Shown here: in pieces, positions 1 to 11,064 of the stretch
Layout: each line of letters starts with the position of its first letter
Numbering within the stretch: the stretch's first letter is position 1
NCBI GenBank assembly: GCA_001970955.1
Contig: MPUH01000148.1
Location: forward strand, 30,831-94,830
Direction of reading: 5' to 3'
Origin: Stentor coeruleus
Lineage: Eukaryota; Ciliophora; Heterotrichea; Heterotrichida; Stentoridae
Length of the DNA stretch: 64,000 nucleotides
Translations under genes and position numbers: made by a program
Notes under the pieces: generated by a model
Seen by the model: the letters and a program-made list of their open reading frames with translations, nothing else
Told to the model about the DNA's origin: nothing
Database searches by the model: none

Positions 1-557
1 GGTTGAAAAGTGCAGAATTCATCAATTTTATCAAGATTTGAAACATAACGAGGGATTTTCCTTTTTTCAGCTATGATCATAGGCTCAACATAATTTCTCT
101 CCAAAAAAGGCTTTAATGATACTAGTTTTTTAGGTGTTTTTGGGTCTTCAACTGGGGTTTCAGGTTTGACTATTTCTGTTTTTTTTTGATGTTTTAAGTC
201 TTTACCTTCTTTTTTCGCTACTTCGACCATCTTCTCAGAAAGTCCATTTAGTTTAGGCTTAAATGGACAAACTTGATCGAAAATTGCCTTGACTTTTCGC
301 TCTTTGTTTTCGGCAATTTCTTTCGCTCTGTAATAAAGATTGGTAAAAGTTTTAGATTTGTTTGGCTTTTTGGTATCAGAGTTTAATGATTTGACTGAAA
401 TTAGTTCGGCAAGCCCATTACTTTTGTCAGGAGTTGAAGTAAAAGTTTCTACAACTTTTGGGTTTGTATGAGGGATAGGAGAAATATTCCCTGTACGTAG
501 AGGGCTTTTGGACTTAGCCTGAGTTTTGGTTAAAGGAGATTTATTTTTTCCGCCCAT
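1..557 (-). CDS. Basic Lys/Ser/Pro-rich protein, 5' part (runs off the left edge)
   Basis: The frame opens at an ATG at 557 (complement) and stays open for 185 codons to the window edge, so the 3' end is missing. The product begins MGGKNKSPLTKTQAKSKSPL, a low-complexity Lys/Ser/Pro head that looks like a phosphorylated or microtubule-associated linker. A more ordered block follows around residues 85-120, including LYYRAKEIAENKERK and DQVCPFKPKLNG. I do not recognise a named domain. Glycine at position 2 makes N-myristoylation conceivable, but the following residues are not a strong match. It is divergent to the acyl-CoA oxidase gene, sharing a 253-bp upstream region. Codon use and the long open frame support a real gene; function is unknown. 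Confidence 0.75.
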   Translation of the reverse strand, partial: MGGKNKSPLTKTQAKSKSPLRTGNISPIPHTNPKVVETFTSTPDKSNGLAELISVKSLNSDTKKPNKSKTFTNLYYRAKEIAENKERKVKAIFDQVCPFKPKLNGLSEKMVEVAKKEGKDLKHQKKTEIVKPETPVEDPKTPKKLVSLKPFLERNYVEPMIIAEKRKIPRYVSNLDKIDEFCTFQ

Positions 558-810
558 TAGAAGTGATTTGTAAGAGAATATAAGAGTAAAAGCTAAAAAT
601 ACAGTGTTTCTTATGAATATTACCTATAAAATGTGACAAAAGGGTTATTAGTATTCAAAAAATAAAAAAATAGCTTTTTAATATAGAAAGAACGAAATAA
701 AACACTTATATGTTGTTTAATTTGTGGGGAAATATCATAGTTTATCTTAGAAAGGAACCATTTTCTTAAAGATTTTGGTCCAACCACACAAATGGACTAA
801 GAGTTTATAA

Positions 811-2745
811 ATGGCCCTGGTCGAAGAAAGGAAATCTACCACATTAAGCATGGAAGAGCTGACAAGATTCATTTATGCCCACGCATACAGTGAGACCCCA
901 CTAGAAAGAATTCGTGAGATCAGAGAAAAAATGGCAAAAATCCCTGAACTGTCTCTTACAGTGAATAGGTACTATGATACTAGAGAGCAATCTTTGAAAA
1001 GAGCTTTGCTTTTTGGTAATGCTTGGGTTACAATGATTAAAAAAGAGAAACTTAATCATGAAGAACTTCAAATTGCATATGAGAACTCCTTTGAACTGAC
1101 TGCTCATATTGCGCATATAACATTCTTCGTACCTTCACTTATTCTCCAAGCTGATAACGACCAACTTAGAGAATGGATGCCTCTCTGTGAGACTATGGAA
1201 ATGGTAGGTTGCTATGCCCAAACTGAACTAGGTCATGGTTCAGATGTTAGAGGACTAGAAATTCAAGCAACTTACGACCATTTAAGCAAATCATTTATTC
1301 TTCATAGCCCAACAATAACAGCAACAAAATGGTGGATCGGAGCTTTAGGTTGTGCTGCAAATCATGCTTTAGTTATTGCCCAGCTTTATATAAATGGAAC
1401 ATGCTATGGTCCTCATCCATTTTTAGTACCAATTCGTGATATTAAAACTCATATGCCATATGATGGTGTAGATGTAGGGGATATTGGGCCAAAAATTGGT
1501 TTTCATTCTAATGATAATGGATTCCTTCGTTTTAACAACTATAGAATCCCGAAAAAATACATGCTGACTCGCTTTTCTAAGATTAATGATACTGGGGATT
1601 ATGAGATAATAGACCCGAATTCTATAAAAATCCTTTATTTATCCTTAGTCCGAGCACGATTGTTCATATTAGCTGATGCTTGGTTTCCTTTGTCTTCAGC
1701 TTTAACCATTGCCATTAGGTATTCAATTATCAGAAAACAATTCGCTGATAATGAAAAACCAGGGACTGAGAAGAAAATTATCGACTACCAAATCCAACAA
1801 AACAAGCTTTTTGTCATGCTCAGTAGGCTTTTCGCTTTCCTTTTTGTCCGTGTTCCTATCAATAACATGTACTTCAAAATCGAAAAAGAAGTTACGTCTG
1901 GAAAAAGCCCATCATTAGATATCCTCCATTGTCTTGTGTGTTTATACAAAGTCTATGCATCATCTAAAGTTCTTGAAGCTATCGAAACCTGTAGAAGAGC
2001 ATGTGGTGGTCATGGTTATTCTATGCTTTCTGGTATCCCATCTTTGTATACAACATTTTTACCAAAAGTCACATATGATGGAGACAATAATATTTTATCA
2101 TTACAAGTTATAAAATATTTAGTGTCACTTTTCCATAAAAAATCTCCAAAAGAATTTGCTTATATTACCGGGGCGAAAATTACCCCAACAGGTGATGTTC
2201 ATAGTTCTAGTTTCCAACAACAATGTTTTATGGCTGTAGCACAATATAAAGTTAATAGAGTTAATAAACATTTTCAAGAATTAAAGACAAGATTTACTAA
2301 AGAAAAAATATGGAATAGTCTTTTGCAAGTTGAAGGAATCGAAGCTACTGAGCCGGTTTTCCATGCGCATATACATCAGTGTTTTATTGATACTATTGAT
2401 AAACTTCCTAATGGGACTAATAAGGATGCTTTAGAATGCTTGAGGAAAATTTATGTTGCTTCGGAGATTGAGAAATACTCTGGTATCCTTATGAACTGTG
2501 GAGTGAAATATGAAACATTTGAAACTATACAACAAGATTCGGTACATGCTTTATCTTTAGTTAGACCTAATGCTTTAGGTTTGATTGAAGCTTTTGAACT
2601 TAAGGATGAAGCATTACATTCGATACTTGGAAGAAAGGATGGAGATGTTTATAATCAGATGTTCCAAAACGTTAAGACCCAAAACCCAATCAATAAGACA
2701 AAAGTTTTACCCGGGCTTTTAGATTATCTTAGGCCAAAAATTTAA
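811..2745 (+). CDS. Acyl-CoA oxidase (peroxisomal beta-oxidation)
   Basis: Family role: FAD-dependent oxidation of acyl-CoA to trans-2-enoyl-CoA with H2O2 release, the first step of peroxisomal beta-oxidation. The 644-residue length is usual for the family. Visible hallmarks are the flavin/substrate region around residues 132-175 (CYAQTELGHGSDVRGLE, then KWWIGALG), the PFLVPIRD and GVDVGDIGPKIGFHSNDNG segments near 200-240, and CRRACGGHGYSMLSGIPSL near 393-412. The catalytic-base motif, normally YEG(D/E)N, reads YDGDN here, giving Asp at residue 423 where the family has Glu. The protein ends in PKI, which resembles a peroxisomal targeting tripeptide only loosely. The start is the ATG directly preceded by TTTATAA. 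Family assignment is secure; activity and peroxisomal import are inferred. Confidence 0.93.
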   Translation: MALVEERKSTTLSMEELTRFIYAHAYSETPLERIREIREKMAKIPELSLTVNRYYDTREQSLKRALLFGNAWVTMIKKEKLNHEELQIAYENSFELTAHIAHITFFVPSLILQADNDQLREWMPLCETMEMVGCYAQTELGHGSDVRGLEIQATYDHLSKSFILHSPTITATKWWIGALGCAANHALVIAQLYINGTCYGPHPFLVPIRDIKTHMPYDGVDVGDIGPKIGFHSNDNGFLRFNNYRIPKKYMLTRFSKINDTGDYEIIDPNSIKILYLSLVRARLFILADAWFPLSSALTIAIRYSIIRKQFADNEKPGTEKKIIDYQIQQNKLFVMLSRLFAFLFVRVPINNMYFKIEKEVTSGKSPSLDILHCLVCLYKVYASSKVLEAIETCRRACGGHGYSMLSGIPSLYTTFLPKVTYDGDNNILSLQVIKYLVSLFHKKSPKEFAYITGAKITPTGDVHSSSFQQQCFMAVAQYKVNRVNKHFQELKTRFTKEKIWNSLLQVEGIEATEPVFHAHIHQCFIDTIDKLPNGTNKDALECLRKIYVASEIEKYSGILMNCGVKYETFETIQQDSVHALSLVRPNALGLIEAFELKDEALHSILGRKDGDVYNQMFQNVKTQNPINKTKVLPGLLDYLRPKI

Positions 2746-2839
2746 TTAAGTTAGATAGTTGTTAAAAAAAATAATATCAAGTCATGAAAACTATGAATTT
2801 TATATTACTAATCTGATAATTACTATAAATTATAATATA

Positions 2840-4059
2840 ATGGGAAATTATTGTTCATGTGTATGTAAAAATGCAGGTGATGGGAAATTTCAAGAGTTTG
2901 AAGATGTGAAAAGAGAAAGGATCAAAATAAAAAATGATTATGTGGATTTTGAATCAACATCNATGTGGATTTTGAATCAACATCTGTGTGTAATTATTCT
3001 TTACCAACTTATTCAACTATATCTAGTGAATTGATTTTTAAATCTGCTGCTAGACAATATTTGGCTTATAAGTGTAATAAAATAGCAAAGATTTTTAGCA
3101 GTTTCACTTTACCTTGTCAGGTTATATGTGAGCCACCTCCAACAGCTAAGGAAATCATGATGATAGAAAAAGAAATTCCTCAAATAAAATCTCCGGTAGT
3201 TAAAAATCCTTGTAGTTTAGTATTTATGCCGACTGTGAAAATGCAAGATGGGTGTTTTTATGAAGGACAATGGAATTTGGTTAGCGAACAGCCAGAAGGG
3301 TTTGGGACAATGATTCATAATGATCAATCTAAATATGTTGGGTATTTTAAAGAAGGACGTAAAAGTGGTATAGGCAGACTGATAAAAATTGATGGGGAAT
3401 TTTATGAAGGTATTTTCAAAAACAATCTTTTTGATGGACGAGGGATACTAATAAAACCATGTAAAAATTACCCAATATCTGTTATATCTAGAATTGAATT
3501 ATTTTCTTCAGATGATGAATATAAATTATTTGAAAAATACGCTAAAATAGTTAAATCAGAAGTTTATCCTTGCTATAAACCCAGTAAAAAATATCAAGAA
3601 AAAAAGATAAAAGAAATTAACGAAGAGAAAATTGAACGACCAAGTTATTTAATATATTCTGGGAATCATCGGAAAGGTATGAAACATGGAAGTGGGAAAA
3701 TGTGTTATAGTGATGGGAGTTATTATGATGGAAAATTTTCAGTTAATATGATTGATGGTAATGGTGAATTTGTATGGGTTGATGGAAAAAAATATTGTGG
3801 GGTTTTCAAAGTAAATAAACCTCATGGTGAAGGGGTTTATTTGTGGCCTGATGGAAAGGAATATAGAGGATCTTATGTTAATGGGTATAGAGATGGACAT
3901 GGGATATTTAAGTGGCCGGATGGAAGAGAGTATGTTGGAGAATGGGAGAAAGGATGCATGCATGGAGTTGGGACTTTCACAAGTAAAGATAAAAAAGGAA
4001 ATCTGACGACGGTAAAAGCTATATGGGATAAAGGGAAAAAGCAAAAACTTCTTAATTAG
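2840..4059 (+). CDS. MORN-repeat protein, acylated N terminus (frame broken by an assembly junction)
   Basis: MORN repeats are short beta-hairpins found in proteins that bind membranes and organise cytoskeleton, common at ciliate and apicomplexan cortices. The start MGNYCSCVCKN, preceded by TATAATATA, has Gly2 and clustered cysteines, suggesting dual myristoylation and palmitoylation. MORN units occur around 3260-3450 (YEGQW, YVGYF, YEGIF) and again at 3655-4000 (YSGNH, YYDGKF, YCGVF, YRGSY, YVGEW), separated by a Lys-rich linker. The raw frame breaks at the N at 2962, where 22 bp are duplicated. Removing one copy plus the N leaves 1,197 bp, exactly 398 codons plus stop, so the break is an artefact and not a pseudogene mutation. 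It follows the acyl-CoA oxidase on the same strand with a 94-bp gap. Confidence 0.85.
2940..2984. repeat. Unmerged contig junction (22-bp direct repeat around N at 2962)
   Basis: Positions 2940-2961 and 2963-2984 are the same 22 bases on either side of a single N. The repeat breaks the MORN gene and collapsing it restores the frame. It is best explained as overlapping contig ends that were abutted and not merged. Confidence 0.9.
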
Positions 4060-4598
4060 AAACTATCGCATTAGAATTAATAATATATAGATATTTGTGA
4101 TATATTATAGTTTAAATATGATTTTTGATTTTTAGTATATATGAAATTAATAATTTCTTCAGGATACTGTAAATTCAATTTTTCCTCAATTAGTAGATAG
4201 TTTCCTGCAAAGTGTTTAATAATATTACACAAAACTAAAAAAAATAGTTTTCTTAATAAGAATTTTTTGGAAAAATAATCATAGGCAATATCACAGGAAT
4301 TTTATCATATTATGCTATTTCTTCTATATCAATAAAATTTACTATTTTTAATTTTTATTCACCCTTAGATAATCTAATAAACTATATCTCAAAATATAAT
4401 AATAAAGATTTGCATAAGCACATTAAGTTGTTTTATTATTTTTAAAATTAAATACTGATTAAAAACAACTAGAAATTATCACTTATTATATAAGAAGTAT
4501 ATTAGAGTTAGATGAATAAAAAATTAAATTGAATTATCACTTATTATATAAGAAGTATATTAGAGTTAGATGAATAAAAAATTAAATGGAATTAGTTT
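4060..4598. other. Intergenic DNA with a 58-bp tandem repeat before the kelch gene
   Basis: AT-rich, with no coding-like frame. A 58-bp unit occurs twice in direct tandem at 4474-4531 and 4532-4589 with only terminal differences, and no N separates the copies. The second copy ends about 10 bases before the ATG of the kelch gene, so the repeat covers its likely core promoter. It could be a real local duplication or an assembly overlap like those marked by N. Confidence 0.8.
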
Positions 4599-7500
4599 AT
4601 GAAATCCATAATAATGAATATGATTTGGTGTATACTATCTATTCTTTCTCAAGCTGAGAAAATTATATCAAGCCATAATATCCCCGAAAGTGGAATATTA
4701 CCTGAACCTAGGATAAACCCATCTTTGGCTGTAAACTCTTTAGGTAACACAATTTACTTATTTGGAGGCTATAATAAAAACAATTTCTTAAATGATCTTT
4801 GGACTTTTAATATTGAATCAAACTTTTGGAGACTTATTTACGCCCAATCTGATAGCCCAAGTAATTTTATAATAGGCCCAAGAAGCAATTCAGGGAGCTT
4901 TTTCTCCAAGAAAAAACAAGAATTCTGCATTTATGGGGGGCACTCAGACGTATCTTCATTTTCTGACCTTTGGTGTTTCTCACCATATTCTCCAGGTTGG
5001 CAAGAGTTTGACTATCCAACAATTTCGTTTTCTCTATCATTAAAAGCAAGATACTTTGAATATAATGAAAAAGATTATTTTGCAATTTTTCCTGTTGATA
5101 CATTTGACTTTACGATTTACATGTAATATCAAATTAGATTTAATTTTGAACTGGATCTATGGAAAAAAATTAATTTGAATCAAACAATGACTTCTGACAA
5201 AATTATAAAAGGGGCAATTTTAGAAGTCAATAGAAATCAAATTATATTAGGAAAACTTGGAGCAAGTAAAAAATCTGTATTATTATACTATTGCGATATA
5301 GAGGATTTGCATTGTGTTAAAAGTACCTTTGATTTTCTTGAAAGTGATTTAGGATTTATAATAGAAAGTAGCATTATCGATGACCATTTACTCGCTCTTA
5401 CCTCTTCTGGCCATATACTAAATTTCACCCTCACAGATTCTTCTCTTACCATAACTTCTCATGATTCACCCAATATTCCAATAAACACAGGATCCTCATC
5501 TTTTAAAAACTTATTTTTTATTTTTGGTGGATTATCAAATAATCAAATCACCAACACTTTAATTATGTACAACTCAAGTTCTTTACAAAATTCATCTTAT
5601 ACAATTTTATCAAACTTTCAAGCATTTCCTCCTTTAAGAACAAAATCAGCATTATTAACAATTCGTAATAAAATCTATTTATTTGGAGGACTTGGTATTT
5701 ATAAACTTCTAAATGATTTTTGGGTATTTGACCCATTACTTGAAAAATGGAATGAAATTATTTCTCAAAATACCCCTCCTCCACCAAGACATTCATTTTC
5801 ATTTGCAAGTATTGGAGATATTATTATAATATGGGGAGGTATAACTGATAAAGGATATTGTAATAATTTATTTATATATAATGTTATTACAAACTTATGG
5901 AATGAAGTATTAACAGTTTCTACAATACGTCCAAGCAAAAGATATGGAGCTTGTTTGATTTTAGATATGCCTTTTTTATATATAGGTGGAGGGGCGAATG
6001 ATTTGGGAATTAATAAAGATGTGTGGGTTTTCGATATAAGTACTGGGATATATAAAAAAACTCGTTATGAAATAGATAAAGCATTTTCATATTGTTATAA
6101 AGAAAATAATGATATTTTCCATTTATATGGAGAAAGCCAAAACCCAAATTTTAATCCAGTTCTTCCAAGACCTTCTATAGCTTCACAAGAATGGGGTGGT
6201 ATTGTGAAAGTATGGCCAAAAGGGTTTCTTCTTATATCTGGCGCTAGTAGTTCAGGATATCTTTTAAATGATTTTAAATATACTTATGATGATCAACATT
6301 TAGAAGCTAAAGTTTCTGATTACTTTTGTGACTCTATGCATGCGTTTTATGGAAGTTCGATATTTTATTTGTCGGGATATTTTTATGAAGCAAATTTTAA
6401 GTTTTTTCCATCGTTGCCACGTGCTAAGTTTTCTAGATTTGACTTTAAAGAAATATGCCAGGATTTGAATTGTACATATGAATGCAGCGTAGGGTTTGTC
6501 TATCATAATTTAAGATGTAAAATATGCCCATCTGGGTATTATTCAGAAAATAATTCATGCAAAGCTTGTAAAAAAGGTCAGTTTAATCCTTTACCTGGAG
6601 CTTCATCAATAAAACAGTGTTATCCTTGCCCAGAAGGAACTTTTAGTGATAAAATAGGGTCGAGTTTGTGTAAAATATGCCCAATAGATCATTATTGTTT
6701 TGCAGGATGTGCGAATCCAGAAAAGATATCACCAAGTCAAGAAAAACTAGAAAATCCTCCTTTAGTATTATATGAGAATGAATACAGTTATCAAATTACT
6801 AAGAGTATATATTTGTTTGGTATATGCATGATTATTTTGTTTGTGATAGTTTTTAAAGTGAATGAAAAAGTAAAAACAATTATCGCGAAATGTGATTTGT
6901 ATTCGAATTTGCATAATTATAAAGATGAAGACAGGATTTATATTAATAAAAATTCAATTGGAGGTATTTTCACTATTATTTTTTATATAAGTCTGACTTG
7001 TATTGGAAGTATTATGGTATGCAATTACTTTTTAAGCAATAATTTTATAGAACAGTCGTTAATGCCATTAGTTCTTTTTGATAGAATGATTGATAAGTTT
7101 GAAGCTAACTTTGATGTTGTAGTCGGAATTAGAAACTATGCTGATTTTTGTATAGATTCTAGTTACAAAGTTAATCAGTATATAAATACATCAGATTTCT
7201 CAGCTTGTGCATCTGGTATTTTACTATCTTTTAAAGATCTTAAAAAGCAAAAAATATTATATAGATGTAAAAATACAATTGACCGCTTTTGTATAGTTAA
7301 AATATCTTGTTTAGGATGTGAAATTGAAAAGAACACAATAATAAAACTGGTCTTTCAAGGTAACTCAACATATGGTGCAGGGATTTTCGTTAACTTGACT
7401 TCTGAATCTTCACTTCCATACAGTTACAGTAGTGTTTTTACTGAAATCTACCCTAATAAAAACAATATTTTCCTTGGTAATTCACCTAATATATTTTCTT

Positions 7501-8125
7501 TTTCCCTTACTCCATCATTGTATATATCTTCAACAAAATCAAAAATTACTTTTAATACTGGCTATCACATTGAAGAATCATCACCTCCAATAAAAGGTAG
7601 CGAGAAAAAAGTTTTGGATTTGTATTTACCTGGCCAGCTAGGTGTGAATATTGTGTTAGAAAAAAACAATCTTGGTTTTTTAACTGAAGTTCAAAAAGAG
7701 GTAACTTTTTTTTCATTAATTGGGACTTTATTTGGCACTTTTACTGGACTTATAGCATCATTTGGAGTTTTGATGAGGATTGTAGAAAAAATGAGCTTAG
7801 ATTTAAAGCCTAAAAAGGAAGAGAACTTTATTAAGCGAATTACTGATCTGAGAAAACATTATAGTTTCATTTTTATGGATGTCAAAGCAAATGTTTGGGA
7901 TGTGAGAGGTGTAGAAAANTGATGAGGATTGTAGAAAAAATGAGCTTAGATTTAAAGCCTAAAAAGGAAGAGAACTTTATTAAACGAATTACTGATCTGA
8001 GAAAGCATTATAGTTTCATTTTTATGGATATCAAAGCAAATGTTTGGGATGTGAGAGGTATAGAAAGTAGTAATCATTCAAGATCAAGCAGCCAAGACAG
8101 CACAAAGCCTATGATAGTTAAATAG
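4599..8125 (+). CDS. Kelch / cysteine-rich multi-pass membrane protein (one intron; assembly-broken near the 3' end)
   Basis: A signal-peptide-like start (MKSIIMNMIWCILSILSQAE) is followed by about eight kelch-type blade motifs, for example YLFGGYNKNNFLNDLW, YLFGGLGIYKLLNDFWVFD and IIWGGITDKGYCNNLF. Next comes a cysteine-rich stretch around 6460-6720 with the CxxCPSGYYS / CPEGTFSD pattern of TNFR/ephrin-receptor-like repeats. Three hydrophobic segments follow, near 6805-6855, 6960-7030 and 7700-7775. A 15-nt intron at 5123-5137 joins the two long exons. A duplication around the N at 7919 breaks the frame; dropping one copy gives 1,120 residues ending in a Ser-rich tail. This architecture (extracellular kelch propeller, Cys-rich stalk, C-terminal membrane domain) suggests a cell-surface adhesion or sensing protein; its ligand is unknown. 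Confidence 0.85.
5123..5137 (+). other. 15-nt intron in the kelch gene
   Basis: The sequence is gtaatatcaaattag. Without splicing, the frame ends at a TAA inside this element. With it removed, translation continues as IFNFELDLWKKINLN into the next 2.8-kb open frame. Confidence 0.9.
7771..8067. repeat. Unmerged contig junction (148-bp direct repeat around N at 7919)
   Basis: Positions 7771-7918 and 7920-8067 match except for four A/G differences. One copy must be dropped to restore the kelch frame. The differences suggest two haplotypes or sequencing noise at contig ends. Confidence 0.9.
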
Positions 8126-8331
8126 TTTAGATTAATAAAAAAATTAATTATAGTAAAGCTTGTAAATTAAGAGAAACTTAAAGGGAATATTATGTTTTAT
8201 TATAAAATTATTTAACCACAGTCTTCCATTAAAAATCAAATTTTCAGAAACTTTATTTGAGTTTTTATAGTTATCAATTATCCCAATATATATTTTTTAC
8301 AGAAATTTTGGTAAGCCCCCTTAATTAATAA

Positions 8332-9483
8332 ATGGGTTCGTGTGGGAGCAAACAAAATTTTTTTTCTCACTTAGTATTCAACTTTCCAACTATTTATTCT
8401 TGGATAGCAAAAACTGCTGTAATAGTCATTGGTGACACAAAATCAGACATACTAAATCTTATAAGTTTCCTTAGCAACAGTATCCATAGTAATTTTACTT
8501 TTGAATCATATGAAGCTCAACCCTATAATTTACCTCTGATAGTCGAGGATCAAAACCATATCTACTTTGCTTTTCATATATTTTTTGAAGAATCTCCTTC
8601 ATCAAATGATCTGCTAAGAATATTGCTTATCAAGCAAATCATCGAAGAATTCAGTTCTTTTTGTATAATCCAAACAATAAAACAAAGCCATTTCAAAACT
8701 GATTCAAAAAAATCCATTATCAGAAACAAACTGATTTTTTTTAAAAAAGTCTTCACTATGGATATTTTGTCCAGCAAAATGATAACAGTTATAACAAAAG
8801 CAAAACCCAGTTTTACTAAAATTTATTCAAAGGTTGAAATTCAAGAATTACTTAACACACTCTCATTATTTCCATTTGATAAATTAAATATCATAACATT
8901 TTCTAAAGATAAATCAAGTAATAGTGAGTTTAAAAGACTTAAGATTTTGAATAAAATAAAATCAAAAGCTTTATTTTATATTAATCAAATGAAATATGAA
9001 GTAAGTCCTTATTCTTTGTATAAGCCATTAAGAGAAGGTAAGAAAAAAAAATTTATTCCAATACCAGGTAGGCTTTATTATATTCAGAATATTAGAAAAA
9101 ATTGTTTTTTATTTCTTTCTGGAGATCTTGAAGGTGGGGATAGGGTTACTGAAGCTAAACCTGATTTTGAGATTAGGAGCATATTTCAGATATCGAAAAA
9201 AGGTCTTGGGTATATTTTAACTCATGAGTATTATAGGATGGCTTTATTTGTTACTGATGTTTATAAATATAAAAATGAAAGAATATTAGAAGGACATTTG
9301 AGTATTATGCTTAAGAGTTTTTTTAAGATTATAGAAACTGATAATGGTTGGATTTTTAAATCTAAAGAATATAAAGAGTATGTTTATGTTTCAGATGATA
9401 TGTGGAATGGAGATTATATGGTGAAAACTAGTAAAAATATTACATCGAAGTCATATTTTAGAATTAAAGAAGTTGATTCTTAG
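8332..9483 (+). CDS. Unrecognised protein with acylated N terminus and possible beta-trefoil C terminus
   Basis: A 383-residue product starting MGSCGSKQNFF. Gly2, Ser3, Cys4 and Ser6 fit an N-myristoylation signal with a nearby palmitoylatable cysteine. Residues 24-60 (IAKTAVIVIGDTKSDILNLI) resemble the first strand of a nucleotide-binding fold, but no GxxxxGK P-loop is present. From about residue 240 the sequence has alternating short aromatic strands (GRLYYIQN, CFLFLSGDLEGG, GYILTHEYYRMALFV, GWIFKSKEYKEYVYVS) that look like ricin-B or fascin-type beta-trefoil repeats. That is a shape-based impression, not a match to a named family. The gene follows the kelch gene on the same strand with 206 bp between. 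Function unknown; possibly a membrane-tethered lectin-like or scaffold protein. Confidence 0.8.
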   Translation: MGSCGSKQNFFSHLVFNFPTIYSWIAKTAVIVIGDTKSDILNLISFLSNSIHSNFTFESYEAQPYNLPLIVEDQNHIYFAFHIFFEESPSSNDLLRILLIKQIIEEFSSFCIIQTIKQSHFKTDSKKSIIRNKLIFFKKVFTMDILSSKMITVITKAKPSFTKIYSKVEIQELLNTLSLFPFDKLNIITFSKDKSSNSEFKRLKILNKIKSKALFYINQMKYEVSPYSLYKPLREGKKKKFIPIPGRLYYIQNIRKNCFLFLSGDLEGGDRVTEAKPDFEIRSIFQISKKGLGYILTHEYYRMALFVTDVYKYKNERILEGHLSIMLKSFFKIIETDNGWIFKSKEYKEYVYVSDDMWNGDYMVKTSKNITSKSYFRIKEVDS

Positions 9484-9942
9484 ATATTATAGTTTTAATA
9501 TTAGGTTTTGATTTTAGATTAAGATTATTTTTGGAAAAGGTTTATATTTGATTGCTTATATATTTTAGCTATGCAAAGCTTATATTAAGAATCATCTTCA
9601 TTAAAATATATTACCCACACAATTTATCTAATTCAACAGTTCCTTCATGCTAAAACCAAACTTTATCTAATGATTTTCAGTATCCTACAACCTCATCAGA
9701 AAATCTTAAAAATTTATGAATTTTTTATAAACCATTAAAATTCTCAAATACCTTACTCATAATCTAATAAAAATTCCTTAACAAATCCATTAACAAACTG
9801 CAAGCTCAAAATAACCCACAACCATTAAACATATAAAAATTCTTTGCTATTTTCTCTATCTACTTTCTTATAAAAAAAACTAAAATCCATAAAAAGCACA
9901 ACTTAAAATCTAAAAAACATATTTTACAATACCTAAATCTTT
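9484..9942. other. Convergent intergenic region with a composition switch
   Basis: It lies between two converging genes and has no coding-like frame. The + strand is C-poor and G-bearing next to the left gene (9481-9540 has no C) and becomes C-rich and nearly G-free next to the right gene (9781-9840 has 15 C and 2 G). This matches the downstream composition of each gene on its own strand. Confidence 0.75.
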
Positions 9943-11064
9943 CTACCCATCCATCTTATTTTTCCTATTCTTTCTCTTCCTAAACATCGTCTCAGGTATC
10001 GAAACAACCGTGCCACAACTCATTTTTTCATCAACTTCGATATTTTTCTCACACGCACTAGCAAACTGTACCAATAGCCTCCTATGCAACCCATTCTCCA
10101 GCATCCCAGGCGAATATTCTTCACAAGTAAAATTCTCAGCCACAAACTGAATAAACTCACCAGTCCTTTCCTCACAAGCCATCGGAGCTAAATTAATATT
10201 CCTCGTGCATTCCTTATAAGCAATTTTCCTAACAAGAAAAGTGTTCAACCCACCAACAGATGGGAAAAACACATAAAAAATCGGTATTTTCGAAACTTGC
10301 ATATTATCTAAATCATACTCTGTAGAAAAAATAATCCCTTTACCTTGTTCTTTACACATCATACACAAATTATTAAACTCTGGTACAATTGAACTAGCAA
10401 TCCAATTAGTCCCATAAACATATTCAGCTCTTATAGTCTTAATATTAACAAGATACTCTAAAAAAAACTCAGGTTTATAATAACAAAATTTAACAAAAGG
10501 TAAAATCACAGGACTAAGTTCAATACTAATCTCATATGTTTTACCTATTATAATTTTCCCTTCATTTGATACAATAATCAAACCTGGAATTTTGAATACA
10601 AAAATTGTATTGATTATATCTTTAAAGTAACTTAATAAAGAATTTGAACAATAAAAACCTTCAGGAGCTTGATTGATAAAACATGCTTTGCATTTAAGGC
10701 CTAAATCAGAAGTCCATCTTTTTGGGTTGTTTGAAATATAGAAAATTTGAATAGAATCTTTTAGTTGATTTAAACAAGCTTGTAATGCTGGACGAATTAT
10801 TTGACAATCTGATGAATAGAATGGCTTCCAGGATGATAATTTGTGATAACATTGGGCACGTGACATTGTGGCGGTATTGAAGATACACTGAATATTAAAT
10901 ACGATAACTTCGTTGTTATAAAGTGAATAGATTTCAAGATTTGGGGATTCTTGGATGTAGCTCCAGTTTAGAAGTTCGAGGACTCCATTTTTGCTGGATA
11001 TTGGTTACAGGTCTTGATCTAAGGATTTGTCTTCGAGTAAATCGAAAATAAAACTTATTGACAT
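9943..11064 (-). CDS. Unrecognised protein, two exons
   Basis: The long exon begins inside the gene. A short first exon (MSISFIFDLLEDKSLDQDL) joins through a 15-nt intron at 10994-11008 and continues as KNGVLELLNWSYIQESPN into the main frame. The spliced product is 368 residues ending in a basic tail, RKRKNRKNKMDG, that could act as a nuclear or RNA-binding signal. Scattered cysteines (CKACFIN, CMMCKEQG, CEEYSPG) form no obvious finger. The ATG at 11064 follows CATATAA, the usual start context in this window. I cannot place it in a family; intact frames on both sides of a canonical intron make the gene model solid. It is convergent with the acylated protein gene to its left. Confidence 0.8.
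10994..11008 (-). other. 15-nt intron
   Basis: On the minus strand it reads gtaaccaatatccag. Its removal links the short first exon to the main frame without a stop. Confidence 0.9.
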
